Assembly (NCBI GenBank): GCA_028023455.1
Contig: JAQFVV010012496.1
Span: forward strand, 496,001-560,000
Length of the DNA stretch: 64,000 nucleotides
Direction of reading: 5' to 3'
DNA from: Epiperipatus broadwayi
Taxonomy: Eukaryota; Onychophora; Udeonychophora; Euonychophora; Peripatidae
Positions 25,721-36,536 of the stretch are shown here, piece by piece (position 1 is the stretch's first letter; the number at the start of each line of letters is the position of its first letter). A program made the position numbers and the translations under genes. The notes under the pieces were generated by a model that did not search any database, was not told where the DNA came from, and saw only the letters and a program-made list of their open reading frames with translations.

Positions 25721-26640
25721 CCATCCCTTGTATATGTATGCAAATGGATTATGTCTTATACAAGGGGTCAGAATGACTTATGGTCAACATGGGTAGGATG
25801 AGAAGGTTGGCACCAATGTGGGCTTTGAGCAGTCCATTATCAGATTTTCAATGAAATGGACAGTTGAAGAGTTGTGGGGTGGAGGGGACTATCCATTTAA
25901 GTATGAAGATCGGCTATCTTAATATAAACTGAGCATTGATTGTATATATGTGCGGAGATGATAATCTGGACCATCTAATGAGTGCTAGTTTAGCACGAAA
26001 TACATATACTGGTGATTATTTCTCTTTTCAACATGTGTGTGATTGAGTGTGACAGCAGTATGAGATAGCATGGATAGTTGAGGGTCATGTGAAAGTCCGA
26101 GTTTAAACTCCCTATATATTACATATTAGAGTATGGGTATGAAAAAGCTTGTACTGTAGAAAAAATTTGTATATTAAAATATAGTGCTGTAAGATCTGTC
26201 CATCCCTCATATATGTATGCAAATGAATTATGTTCTATACAAGAGAGCTCAAAGTGACTTATGGACAACATGGGTAGGATGATAGGGTTGGCACCAATGT
26301 GGGCTTTGAGTGTTCCATCATCAGATTTTTAATGAAATGGATGGTTGAAGAGTTGTGGGCTAGGGTGGATTAAAGCCTGTCTATTAAAATATGAAGATTG
26401 GCTATCTTAATATATGTCTGACCATTGATTATATATATGTATGGAGATGATAAACTGGACCAACTGATGAGTGCTGGTTTAGCACAAAATATGTAAATAT
26501 TGGTGATTATTTTTCTTTTCAACATGTTTGTGATCAAGTCTGTCCGCAGTAGTATGAGATAGCATGGATAGTTGAAGGTCATGTGAAAGTCTGAGTTCAA
26601 ACTCCCTATATTATATATTAGAGTGCAGGTATGAAAAAGC
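25721..26640 (+). repeat. Tandem pair of hammerhead repeat units, 479-bp period
   Basis: Two head-to-tail B units start at ccatccctt (25,721) and ccatccctc (26,200). Each runs ccatccc, atgtatgcaaatg, acttatgg(t/a)caacatggg, catcagattttcaatgaaa, ribozyme, ttttcaacatgtgtg, agtatgagatagcatgg, ctccctata. The ribozymes are at 25,963-26,017 (core CTAATGA, GAAA present, stem II perfect) and 26,452-26,508 (core CTGATGA, AAAA in place of GAAA). Tandem units each holding one ribozyme are the hallmark of circular-RNA-derived hammerhead retroelements. Confidence 0.85.
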
Positions 26641-26744
26641 TTGTACTCTAGAAAAAATTCATATATTACAAATTTGTAATCTAAAGTCATCACGTCATTA
26701 TTTTCAACCATTATTGATTGATTGGCAAATGAAGGTTCTCCAAG

Positions 26745-27110
26745 CATTTAATCCATCTTGTTCAATTTATAGCTTTTCTTTTCCACATTACTCCAGCATG
26801 CTTTTTTATTTCATCCACCCATCTCACAAGTGGTCTCTTTATAGATCTTTTACAATCTCTTGGAATCCACTTTAAGATTTTAACTGTTCATCTATTAACA
26901 TCTCTTCTAGCAATATGTCCAGCCTAACTCCATTTCAGTCTTTTAATTCTTTCAATGATGTCACTAGCATCTGTTTGTTGTGTCACCCATATATTTCATT
27001 TTCAATCTTTTTTATATTATTCCTAACATACAACCATACTTCATTAAGTGGTCTGAAGTCTTTGTATTGATTGCTCTTCTGTTAAGTGTCCAAGGCATAA
27101 ATAAATCAAA
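26745..27110 (-). mobile_element. RTE-type LINE 3' fragment
   Basis: Minus-strand copy of the RTE C-terminus. It ends upstream with the residues that precede Q-R-L-Q-I-T-x-R-N-M in the 28.95-kb copy (inverse of acttcagatcactcac). Many stops. It is longer than the fragments at 3.8 and 46.1 kb. Confidence 0.75.
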
Positions 27111-27529
27111 AATAAACAATCCTTTTATTTATAAAATCCTGCTGTTTTTTTATTATGGATAGAGTTTGGATCAATGTTTGATGAATCAAATTTTTTCCAT
27201 GAAATCAATTACTTCTTTAGGACTGAATGTAATTTTACCAATTAGTGAATCATTGATATCAAAGTTTCACTGTCTTATACTCTTTTATATATTATAGACA
27301 ATTTGATAATATACATATATTGTACTACACTTATAATTTGGAAATTTAAAATTATTGCATATATAATGTTAGATCGTAAATGAATCACTACTGAAATATA
27401 ATTTTAAAATAGTGTAAAAATATGCAAGTATTTAAGATAGGAAAGTGACATCAAATTAAATCTTTCAATATTTTGTCATCAAGTGATAAAAGTTGAGATT
27501 TCATATGCTTTCACATGCTGTTAATAAGA

Positions 27530-28212
27530 GTACCAAACTCTTCATGCAGTAGTGCCACCAAGTGCAAGTTTTCATAATCAATTGATACAAGAATGTTTGT
27601 GCATAAAATACTTTATGACTATTCATCTAACATCTCCAGATTAGTTTTATCAGTGAAAAACCTTGGATGTGAGTGCACTGCACCTAGATCTTAGGATATA
27701 ATGTAATTCTTCAGCAGCCACCTTTTACATATGTAATTCTTCAGCAGCCACCTTTTACATATTTGGCTAACTATAAAATGAAAAGCTCAAAATGAAAACA
27801 CCATAATGATTCCAACACAAGCTTATTTGTTTGTATAGTCATATAAATCTGAACTCAGTTCAGCATTAATGCATTTTGGAACAGTCACCATCTCCTACAG
27901 GCAGGATAAGTATAAAACCATCAAAATATCACATGGGTTGGAAACATTAGGGTGTTTTCATCTTGGGCTTCTAGTTTTATAGTTAGACAAATAAGCAAAA
28001 GGTGGATTCTGGCAGGTTGCATTAGATCCTAAGGTCTAGGTGCAATAGTTTCAAATCCAAGGCTTCTCACTGATGAAAGCCACAAGCTGAAATTAGTCTC
28101 ATTATATTGGATGAGTGGGCACTATATAGAGATTTTATGCATGAACCTTCTTGCATCCATTGATTATTCTGGCTTGCACTGGTGGCACTGCTGTATGGAG
28201 AGTTTAGCTTCT
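27530..28212. repeat. Repeat family A, hairpin copy with long loop
   Basis: The left arm at about 27,535-27,700 (accaaactcttcatgcagtagtgccacc) and the right arm at 28,010-28,210 are inverse copies. The loop contains a 36-bp direct duplication (catatgtaattcttcagcag, about 27,695-27,765). Confidence 0.7.
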
Positions 28213-28494
28213 GTGTAAAAATCATAATGCTATGTGGAAAGTGTAAGAGAAAATAAATGGAATTATTTAGTATCTCAAGATACAAATAAAAGATGATAAA
28301 GAAGAGGTACCAATGGAAAACTGTTAAGTTGAGATTAAAATAAAGATAAAAAATAAGAAAGCATGATATGACTGTGTGGAATAAGTTTAAGAAAAAATAA
28401 TGACATAATAAACTAGATTGAAGCAAAAACCAAAGGAAAGATTAACCAAATCTTCCAAGATGGGATAGTTATTAAGAAAATGGGAAGTTAAAAC

Positions 28495-28735
28495 AGTATC
28501 AAATGCTCCATAAGTGCCATCCATGGATGCAAAAATTTTTGTGCACAATCCTATCTAGTGCTTAATTACCCAATATCTTTAGACTAGTTTCTAGCCTATG
28601 GTTTTTATCAGTGCAGAGTCTTGGATCTGAGAGCATCCATTGATTACTAAGTCTTGCACTGAGTGGCAGTACTATAGGAAAAGTTTGCTGCTGTTTTAAC
28701 AGCTTGTGCAAGCATAGGAAATGGTGATCACGTAA
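28495..28735. repeat. Repeat family A fragments
   Basis: gtgcacaatcctatctagtgc..ttagactagtttctagcc followed by a rearranged second part and the gtgatcacgtaatg tail. Confidence 0.65.
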
Positions 28736-28944
28736 TGAAAAAATAGAAAGGTTAAAAATAATTTTCATAGGTAATATGTGTGCAAGCATTAAAATCTATA
28801 CACATCAAAGCCATATTGCTAAGATTCCATTTTTATTACAGAAGGCAGGAAATTGGTTTCAGTGAAAACACAAAAGACAATTTCATTTAATAATGCTAAC
28901 TTTGAAAAGTTAAAAAATGTAATTGCTAAAAATATACATTTAAA

Positions 28945-29345
28945 AAATGTTTTATCAGTTCTTACTTATGGATCTGAGACTTAGATACTTAATAGAAGAG
29001 CAATACAGAGACTTCAGATCACTCACAGAAATATGGAGAGATGCATGTTAGGAGTAACAAGAAGAAGTCAAAAATGCAGTACATGGGTAAGAGAACAAAC
29101 AGGTGTTACTGACATTAAGAATTAAAAGATAGCCAGAGTTGAGCTGGAGATATTGCTAAAAGAGATGATAATAGATGAGCAATTGAAATGTTAAACTGGA
29201 TGCCAAGAGATTGTAAAATACCCAGAAAGAGACCATGTGTGAGATGGATAGATGAAATAAGAAAGTGTGCAGCAGTGACATGAAGAAGAGACACTAAAGA
29301 TTGAAGAGACCTTCATCCTGCAGTGGATTGATAATGGTTGGCAAT
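28945..29345 (+). mobile_element. RTE-type LINE C-terminal fragment
   Basis: Coding traces read VLTYGSET, then a stop, ILNRRAIQRLQITHRNMERC, MLGVTRRSQKCSTWVREQTG and VTDI. After a frame change, a run equivalent to the W-A-G-x-x-x-K-R-D-D-N-R motif and PRKRP.VRWIDEIRKCA follow. The first part matches the T-Y-G-x-E-T-W..R-x-M-E-R-x-M-L-G tail of RTE/BovB-like elements. It has multiple stops and indels. A GATGAT repeat at the 3' end (29,345-29,360) is typical of RTE tails. Confidence 0.88.
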
Positions 29346-29689
29346 GATGATGATGATACATTTAAAGGCATTTAAGTAATGGGGGGGAGGATTTAAAGCC
29401 TAAATTTATATTTAAAAATTCAGTTTTGCCAAACCAAAACAAATATAAGTCATAAATTTTTAATGAAAAATATTAAAAGCTATAATTAGATAAACAACAT
29501 GCAAATACTTCATGGAGCAATCAGAATAGTCACTAAGACAAACTGTAAGCAGATTCTAGAGAACCATTTTTTAAATAAACATGCAAATAGGTTTTTTAGA
29601 ATCTATTTGCAATTTATCCTAAACACCTATTCAAATGATGTGACTGTTTCATAGAATATTATATCTATCAAAAAAATCAGAAATATATC

Positions 29690-29865
29690 ACATGACTCAA
29701 TTTTTAAGCTTGTAAATAAAAAATAAAAGACCTTTGCTAATTTGCTTTAACAAGCTTTATTGATAAATGCCAGCTAAACAATGCATTTAAAAATCTCTAT
29801 CTTGCAAACCACTCCTTGCCCCAGACCAATGTTTTCATGCTGCCTTGAATCAAAATATTCCCTGA
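29690..29865 (+). repeat. Repeat family D fragment
   Basis: catgactcaatttttaagctt..aacaagctttattgataaatgcc, then aaatctctatctt, as in the 40.3-kb copy. Confidence 0.55.
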
Positions 29866-30089
29866 AAATTAAGTCTTTCAATAAAAATCTCTAGAAATTT
29901 ACATGGCTGTCAGTTATTTTTAACAGCGCTCCAAAGAAAAATTTTAATCACGCTTACTTGTCTGATGGTGCAATAATTCTTGTGTACAAAAAAACCTAAT
30001 AGGTTACTTTGCTCTGGTCAATTGGAAACTTTTTAGAGAAAAAAAAATTCTCTAAAATATAATTTAGGTAACTAAAACGGGGAGCCAGT

Positions 30090-30850
30090 AACATGTGATG
30101 TGATGTGATGTATTGTGGCTTCTCCTTAAACGAAGTCAAGAATATCTCAGCAATTATGCCCAGATAAACCTGTTAGCCACTTTATTTCCATTCCCCACTC
30201 TAAATTTTCCCATATTCTGCTCCATCCCATTTCCACAACATAATCTTTGTCAACTTTATAACCTGTATATATAAATCCCCTTTATCTTTTCCCAAATCCA
30301 GCATAAAAACCAATAATTCACTTTCTGTATAATCACTTTTTTCATATTTATCTTCCATAACTTCATTATATGTACCCTTTCTGTTTTCAAGCATTTACAT
30401 TCAATTAACAAATGCCTAATATTTTCTATTCCTTCCTTACATAATTTACAAAATAAATCACCCATTTTTTTTCCATTTACATGTATATTCTCTTGTAGCT
30501 AAAGATCCTGTTTGAGCCTTAAATAATAAACTACTTTCCTTACTATTATCATATATTAACTCACACCTAATATTCTGTTTATTTCTATATATATTTAAAC
30601 TCTTTTTACTCTCCATACTATTTCTTTATCTCTCTAACTCCCTATTCTTTATTAATAAATCTATTCTTTTATCCCATTCCTTACTACAACAACACTCAAC
30701 AATCCTCTTAACACAATCATCCCATCTTTTGTACAAATATACTGATATAAATTCTTTATTCAAATGTTTTGCATACCGCATTACCTTTCTCACCCATCTT
30801 GTTACCTGCCCTTTACTCATAACCCAATTAAATACTATTTTAGCTATTCT
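30090..30850 (-). mobile_element. LINE C-terminal fragment with CCHC-like motif
   Basis: On the minus strand, 30,820-30,626 encodes QVTRWVRKVMRYAKHLNKEF..KRWDDCVKRIVECCCS..DKRID. After frame changes, SLLFKAQTGS-like residues follow, and then at 30,465-30,380 CKLCKEGIENIRHLLIEC. The last is a C-x2-C-x8-H-x4-C zinc motif of the kind closing many LINE ORF2 proteins. Frameshifts show that it is dead. The related copy at 9,290-9,950 is more degraded. The clade is uncertain (Jockey/I/CR1-type possible). Confidence 0.7.
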
Positions 30851-30929
30851 TTTATTATCCTCTAGTGGACTTATTTTGTCTTAGTTGTATATTATTTTAG
30901 AAAGATATAAATTTTTAATATATGATTTT

Positions 30930-31092
30930 TATCCCTACAGTACAGGCTTTTTCATACCTGCATTCCAATATGTAATATATAGAGGGTTTGAACTCAGACT
31001 TTCACACGACCCTCAACTATCAATGCTATCTCATACTGCTGACACACTTGATCACATACATGTCAAAAAGATAAATAATCACCAATATAAGA
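30930..31092 (-). repeat. Hammerhead repeat B, 5' end at cleavage site
   Basis: Read on the minus strand this copy begins within a base or two of ATA/TTGGTGATTATTTATC, the predicted self-cleavage position of sub-family B. It then continues through gtgatcaagtgtgtcagcag and the gagtttgaactc..ctatata end. The ribozyme core itself is absent, as expected for a copy made from a cleaved RNA and truncated after one end. Confidence 0.75.
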
Positions 31093-31099
31093 TATAAAT

Positions 31100-31500
31100 T
31101 ATACCTCCATCTACATAGAACTGAATCATTTTATCTGCTCTTAACAACAGACTTAAAGACTACATTTTTATAAGGTATATATCTTGTAAATTCTTATTTT
31201 CCTGTACACATGTTAATTTTTGAATATAATTTGTAATTAATAAAATTTATTTTATAATATACATTGTAACCATGAATACAGATTTTAGATTTGAAGAGGT
31301 AAGTAAGAGGTTAACTATACTAAAACTGAATTCGGAGTGAGAGAATCTAAAAATATTTCTTCCGACTGTGCCAGCATGAATTTAAACACATTCGAGTATG
31401 GTTAAGACTTTATAAAATTCTAACCCATAAGAATGTACTCACTCCAAACTTTCCAAATAAACTGAACAATAAATGTAAACATATAATTTAATAAGATTTG
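31100..31500. other. Unassigned AT-rich sequence
   Basis: No recognised repeat or coding fragment. Confidence 0.45.
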
Positions 31501-31745
31501 ATTAAATATGGTATAACTCACTGTTTATTTAACAGGCACCATTTCATGAGTACATGGTTTCTAGCCATCACTATCACAGCTCCTCACTGAAAAGAGCAAT
31601 AGCTCAAAAATGGTCTGGGGATGGGGACAATCATGGATGGGGGCTTCGGGTACTTTCTCTTGTAGCATTTATCATTAAAAAATGCGTATTTGTTTATCCG
31701 CTCGATGATTTCACTCTCATTAGCATTTATCTTTTTAATAATATT
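31500..31745. repeat. Repeat family D fragment
   Basis: tcctcactgaaaagagcaat..caaaaatggtctggggatggg, then cttgtagcatttatc. This is the same block as the 11.2-kb copy (gatgtttctagatag). Confidence 0.5.
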
Positions 31746-32149
31746 TGAAGTCTTAATTTAAAAATAAGATTATTTTATTGCATATTAACTTTATGGTAGT
31801 TTACCATGGAGTTTAAACCTATCGCTTGATCTACCTATCTACTATAATATATACAATCAAGAAAATTTTTAAATAATTCATACTTTACCTAGCATGACTA
31901 TGCAGTTGTACCAAAATATTATGCTACAATATATATACACGCTATGTTTTCTATGCTATTATTTAAGCAAAATTCTTTAATTATTTTTTTAAGTTTAAGC
32001 TGTATATAACATTAAATGATTTTCATATGTTCAAAACATTTCCCACTTTTATTGCATTGCTTCTAATATAAGATCTTTACAAAGCAAAGAAAACTTTTCT
32101 CACAATACTTTTTAAATGATGTATTTCACTTGTAAAGGATCAACAATAT

Positions 32150-32260
32150 TGATTATAATATTAATATAATTTATGTTCTTTATTACTTTTTACACTATCT
32201 TTTACAACCCACTATTGACGGTTTCGATTGCCACAGCAAACTTTTTCAGAACCATAACAA
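32150..32260 (-). mobile_element. Penelope-like element end, minus copy
   Basis: Inverse of the CTGAAGA/GAAACCGTC motif and its gtgtaaaaagtaataaagaac tail. It lies opposite the plus-strand copies at 32,334 and 32,455, so this element end occurs in both orientations, as is common for Penelope-like elements. Confidence 0.65.
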
Positions 32261-32275
32261 ACACAATCCAAACAC

Positions 32276-33475
32276 ATGAAATATTTTCATATATATATAT
32301 ATATATTCATGTATTTAGATTGTGTTTGTTATTATTCTGAAGAAGATTGTTGTAGCAATCGAAATATCAATAGTGGGTTGTTAAAAAGCATTGTAAAAAA
32401 ACAAGAAAGATTCAATTACAGGATGTTCATTAAGCCACTGGAAACTAGAGGATTATTCTGAAGAAGATTGTTGTAGCAATTGAAACATCAATAGTGGGTT
32501 GTTAAAAAGCATTGTAAAAAAACAAGAAAGATTCAATTACAGGATGTTCATTAAGCCATTGGAAACCAGAGGCTATACACATCCAAATTCTAATGCACCT
32601 AAGACACATAACTTAGCAGGACTGTCAGAATTCTTATTTAGAAATCGCCACTTGTGTAACTTCGAAGCAGATAGGAAAACTAATATTGCATGCTATGTCA
32701 AAGAATAAATGTGGGATTCAAATACTGAACAATAGCCGAGAGAATCAAGCAGTTTCATAGAAAATTAACAAACAACCAATATGAAGAGAATAAGCCACAC
32801 AAGGTAAGTACCATTTATCCCTAAAGTGGCCAAAACCTAGTTAAAAACCTATCCAAGCAATTTAAAGTAAGTTTTCAAACTCCCTAGCTACTAACAGACT
32901 CATTAACAACTTCAAAGATAAAATCAATCCAGACCAAACCTACCAGGTGGTATATAATATAACATGCCCACAAGCCAGCTGTGGGGCCATGTATTATGGG
33001 GAAACTTGGGCTACTATCACTACCAGAATATCTCAACACATGTATGTATATAACAGATCTCGCACTAAAAATGAAGGCAGTTCGATATTCCTAGAACACC
33101 AAAAATCAGCTATTTTTGAACCCACCAATGCTGAAATCATGTGCTCGGAAAGAAATGATGCCTAATGCAAAATAAAAGAGTCATATTTCATTGCAAATGA
33201 CCCAAAGGCCATCAATAGATGAGAGTCATGCTTTACAATTTCCAAGAAATGGACTGGTTGATTAATTTGCATACATTTGCATACACTAATGATAACATAA
33301 AATTGAGAACAACACGGCTATGAATATGGAAGCAAATATGCCCTGAAAGTGCTAATTCAGAATAAAACATAATTAAAATATAGCTTCACTAGGGTGCATT
33401 GGAAGTGCAGTATAATAATTGAAAAGTAATAAAGAATGTAAATGATATTAATATTATATGAATTTGGCAATGCAA
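32276..33475 (+). mobile_element. Penelope-like element with GIY-YIG endonuclease remnant
   Basis: Two tandem copies of a 121-bp terminal unit (32,334-32,454 and 32,455-32,575) each carry ttctgaagaagattgttgta, CAAT(C/T)GAAA. Coding traces follow: HNLAGLSEFLFRNRHLCNFE, then at 32,881-33,165 LATNRLINNFKDKINPDQTY directly followed by QVVYNITCPQASCGAMYYGE. After TW come TTRISQHM, SSIFLEHQ and, past one stop, CKIKESYFI. VVY..CPQ.C...YYGET..T...RI.QH is the PLE-type GIY-YIG endonuclease with its extra cysteine motif. The shared 3' tail lies at 33,420-33,470. It is broken by stops, and the reverse transcriptase is missing. Confidence 0.88.
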
Positions 33476-33593
33476 TAAGAAAGATAAAGTTATAATATCG
33501 ATTATGATTTTATCAAATATATTTTTCATGCACTTCAGCATATTTGCTGTTGATATTGAATTATTTTTATCAAAGGCCCTTGATTCTGTGGTT

Positions 33594-34440
33594 AAATATA
33601 AGATGTGATATGTTGGATTATTTCCATCATTTATGAGTGAATGTTGAATGTATAAAAAATTTTAAACTTTATTTAAACTTTCCAAATACAAACAACTTGT
33701 TAGTAATAACACACAAATAGACAATACAGGTTAGTAATTACACAGCATTTCTAGTAGTATTATCGCCCTGTTGAGCAGTGATTGAAAGAGCACAAACTAA
33801 TGGTTAAAAGAGAAAAAAACAGATGTGTCTACCATAGCAGATCATTTATGTACTAATGACCATATGCTTAAGTGGGAAAATACAAAGATATTGGATAAAG
33901 AGGAAAAAATGCATAGAAGAAAATTCAAGGAAGCTGCTCATATGATAATGGTAAATAATCCTGTAAATCAACCCAGTGTGGCAATACCCAATGTATGGAA
34001 GCCTCTAATTAATCTTGCTCTTAAGGCAAAAATAATAAAAAATAATTAGGCTTGAAAAAAAAAAATTGAATGACTCAGGAGGATTTGAACCAACCCTTAT
34101 ATATAAATATATCAAATTTCTACTATATGTTGCCTTTGACAGAATAGTTCAGTTGTTAGAGTGTTTGCCTTAAAATTCAATACTCAAGAATCTAAAGGTG
34201 TGAGTTTAACTTCTAAGTGAATATTGTCACTGTGCATATAGGCCAGCAACACCTGAAGAAGAGTGGAGAATAATACTACTCGAAACGTCATTGTGTAATT
34301 GCTAACCTGTATTGTCTATTTGTGTGTTATTACTAACAAGTTGTTTGTATTTGGAAAGTTTAAATAGGGTTTAAAATTTTCTATACATTCAACATTCACT
34401 CATAAATGATGGAAATAGTCCAACATATCACATCTTATAA
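33594..34440 (+). mobile_element. Compact Penelope-like element with inverted ends
   Basis: About 180 bp at 33,594-33,770 is the inverse of 34,258-34,437. Between them, 33,825-34,049 encodes STIADHLCTNDHMLKWENTK, ILDKEEKMHRRKFKEAAHMI and VWKPLINLALK. This is the C-terminal end of the PLE endonuclease domain (aeH..t..H...we.tkild.e....Rk.kEA.hI, then N-x-P and the W-x-P motif). A tRNA-like segment follows at 34,137-34,215, and then CTGAAGAAGAGT..ACTCGAAACGTC at 34,251-34,285, a hammerhead-like motif. It looks like an internally deleted PLE bounded by inverted terminal repeats. Confidence 0.82.
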
Positions 34441-34483
34441 TATACCATCATTACAAACCTTCAGAGAAATATGGTTAAGCATT

Positions 34484-34572
34484 GGTGGTCGAGAGGTCGG
34501 CGGCAGCTGCTGTGCAGGTGGTTGTCCTGGGTTGGCGGTTTCACTTTCCGGCTGATGCTATGACACATGTGA
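34484..34572 (+). repeat. Short tRNA-derived SINE
   Basis: taagcattggtggtcgagag start, B-box-like region ggcggtttcactttccggc, GCTATGACACATG end, then A-rich. It is about 90 bp, one of eight in the window. Confidence 0.85.
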
Positions 34573-34769
34573 AAAAAAAATGTTTCATTATGTTTCTATT
34601 TGTCATGATACTTAATATATATTAAATTTTTGTTATTTAAACGTCTATTTACTGTTAACATTTAGTAATATTTCATAATAGTAATATTTTATTTTTGTTA
34701 ACTAATATTTATTTTTATCTTTCTATTTAATACAATTTATTTATAGATATATTAAATAACCTCCATAGT

Positions 34770-35450
34770 TCCTCATTCTTTTTAAATTCATATAAATGAA
34801 GATACAATAAAAGTCAAATGACCCCCAAGATGCATTTCATGCTGAACCAGATATATTAATATTTAACAGGTTTAAAGTTTATATCTGTGCTAGAGATAAT
34901 CTCTAGTTTAATAAATGATTAGTAATAATCATTATTATATTTATCTGAGGTGGATGGTGTCAAAGTTGTGAGTGGAATGAGTTTGACAATGGTGAATAAA
35001 AATATAACAATTTACTATAGATAAATACTCTTCATATAATAGAGATGTATATGAAAGATAGTGACCTGGGCCAACTGATGAGCGCTGGTTCAGCATGAAA
35101 TGCATCTTGGGGGTCATCTGTTTTTTATTGTATTTTTATTTATATGAATTTAAAAAGAATGGGGAAGTATGAAGGTTGTTTAATACATTTATAAAGATAT
35201 TACACATGAAAGCGAAAAGTGAATAATTCCATGTGTGTGTATGTTTAAAATTTAAAAAATCAGATATATTAATCTTTAACTGAGGTTTAAAGTTTATATC
35301 TGTGCTAGAGATAATCTCTAGTTTAGAAAATGATTAGTAATAATCATTATTGTATTTATCTGAAATGGATGGTGTCAAAGTTGTGAATGGAGTGAGTTTG
35401 ACAGTGGTAAATAAAAATGTAACAATTTACAATTTATTTAGCGTTTGAAG
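34770..35450. repeat. Sub-family C hammerhead repeats, inverted and tandem
   Basis: 34,780-34,850 is a minus copy cut within stem II of the ribozyme. 34,860-35,165 is a plus copy with the full ribozyme at 35,063-35,115. 35,265-35,450 repeats the C body (gtttaaagtttatatctgtg, then ataatctctagttta, then gtgtcaaagttgtga) head to tail without reaching the ribozyme. Confidence 0.82.
35063..35115 (+). ncRNA. Hammerhead ribozyme copy C1
   Basis: Stem I is GACC-TGGG-CCAA paired with TTGG-G-GGTC. The core CTGATGA is at 35,075-35,081. Stem II is GCGCTG-GTT-CAGCAT (one C.A mismatch). GAAA is at 35,097-35,100. Stem III is the minimal palindrome ATGCAT, and the predicted cleavage follows C at 35,106. All invariant core bases are present. 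Confidence 0.85.
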
Positions 35451-36215
35451 TTTGTTCTACATTATTGTATTTCTTCATGACTGTGTCCATTATTTATAGC
35501 TACTCTCGCAGATCGAACTATTATGAACTCCTATCAATAAAACGTTTACTTATTTCTTTTTACTTTTAGATACGCACAAATCTTTTTGATATTCAGAAAT
35601 AATTTTAAACTAAATAACGGAATTGTATATTGAGCTTGTATATTTCTTAACAATGGTCAAACGTAAATTTGTCCATAATGTTGTTGAATCAGTTTTCGCC
35701 TATATATATATATAGGACAAAAGCCGGTTCAATAATAAAGAAAATATTTATTTTTATATAGTTGTTTTATTTCAATTGTTTTGGAATCATTATTAAACTT
35801 GTATATTTATTTACTTTTTAAATTGTTTTGAAAGTTAAAACAAAAATTAAATAACTCATTGATAATAATCCAAATCTGGAGTACATTATTTTGCCTTCTG
35901 ACATCACCGAGACATTGAAATCTCGTATATTAGTTGGAAAATGAGTTTAAAGTTTCCCATATTTTTGTTACTGACCCTAACCTAATAAAACAATCCAGCT
36001 GTTTTCTATTATACTATATTTGCTCCTTTTTTCGAAGATTAAATCTAACAAATAATTATCTCTAGATTTAGTAGAGTTGATTGCTACTTGATGCTAAGAT
36101 CTATTTTATATTTGAAATGTTATTAATGTGGAAAAGTTTGTACTTAATGCATGAAAAACCACTTCGCAAATCGTGTCAGATAATTGGAAAAATAGTTTTT
36201 CTTTTTTAAAAAAAA
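35450..36215. other. Unassigned AT-rich sequence
   Basis: No coding fragment recognised. A short (TA)n lies at 35,702-35,713. Confidence 0.45.
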
Positions 36216-36218
36216 TTA

Positions 36219-36300
36219 GCGTTGGTGGCCGAGTGGTTAGCACAGCTCCCTTGCAAGTAGTTGTACCGGGGTTCGCATCTCGGCCGACGCTTTGACCCAT
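36219..36300 (+). repeat. Short tRNA-derived SINE
   Basis: The best preserved copy. The acceptor-like GCGTTGG pairs with CCGACGC, and tggccgagtggttagc is a near-consensus A-box. The anticodon-like loop CTTGCAA, the B-box-like gggttcgcatctc and the TTTGACCCAT end are present, followed by A10. The minus-strand frame across it is not a gene. Confidence 0.88.
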
Positions 36301-36536
36301 AAAAAAAAAATAAAGTCATTATAATTTGTATGCATATCTTCTTTTATCTAACTTCTTATTGCCTCTTTATATATAGATATTATTACGGGAAGAATAATAC
36401 ATTACACAGGCTAAAACCTGCATTTATATATGTAATATAGGCGGGATTCGAACTCAGACTTTCACACGACCCACTACTCTCAGTGCCATCTCATATTGCT
36501 GACTCATTTGATTACACACATGTTGAAAAGATAAAT

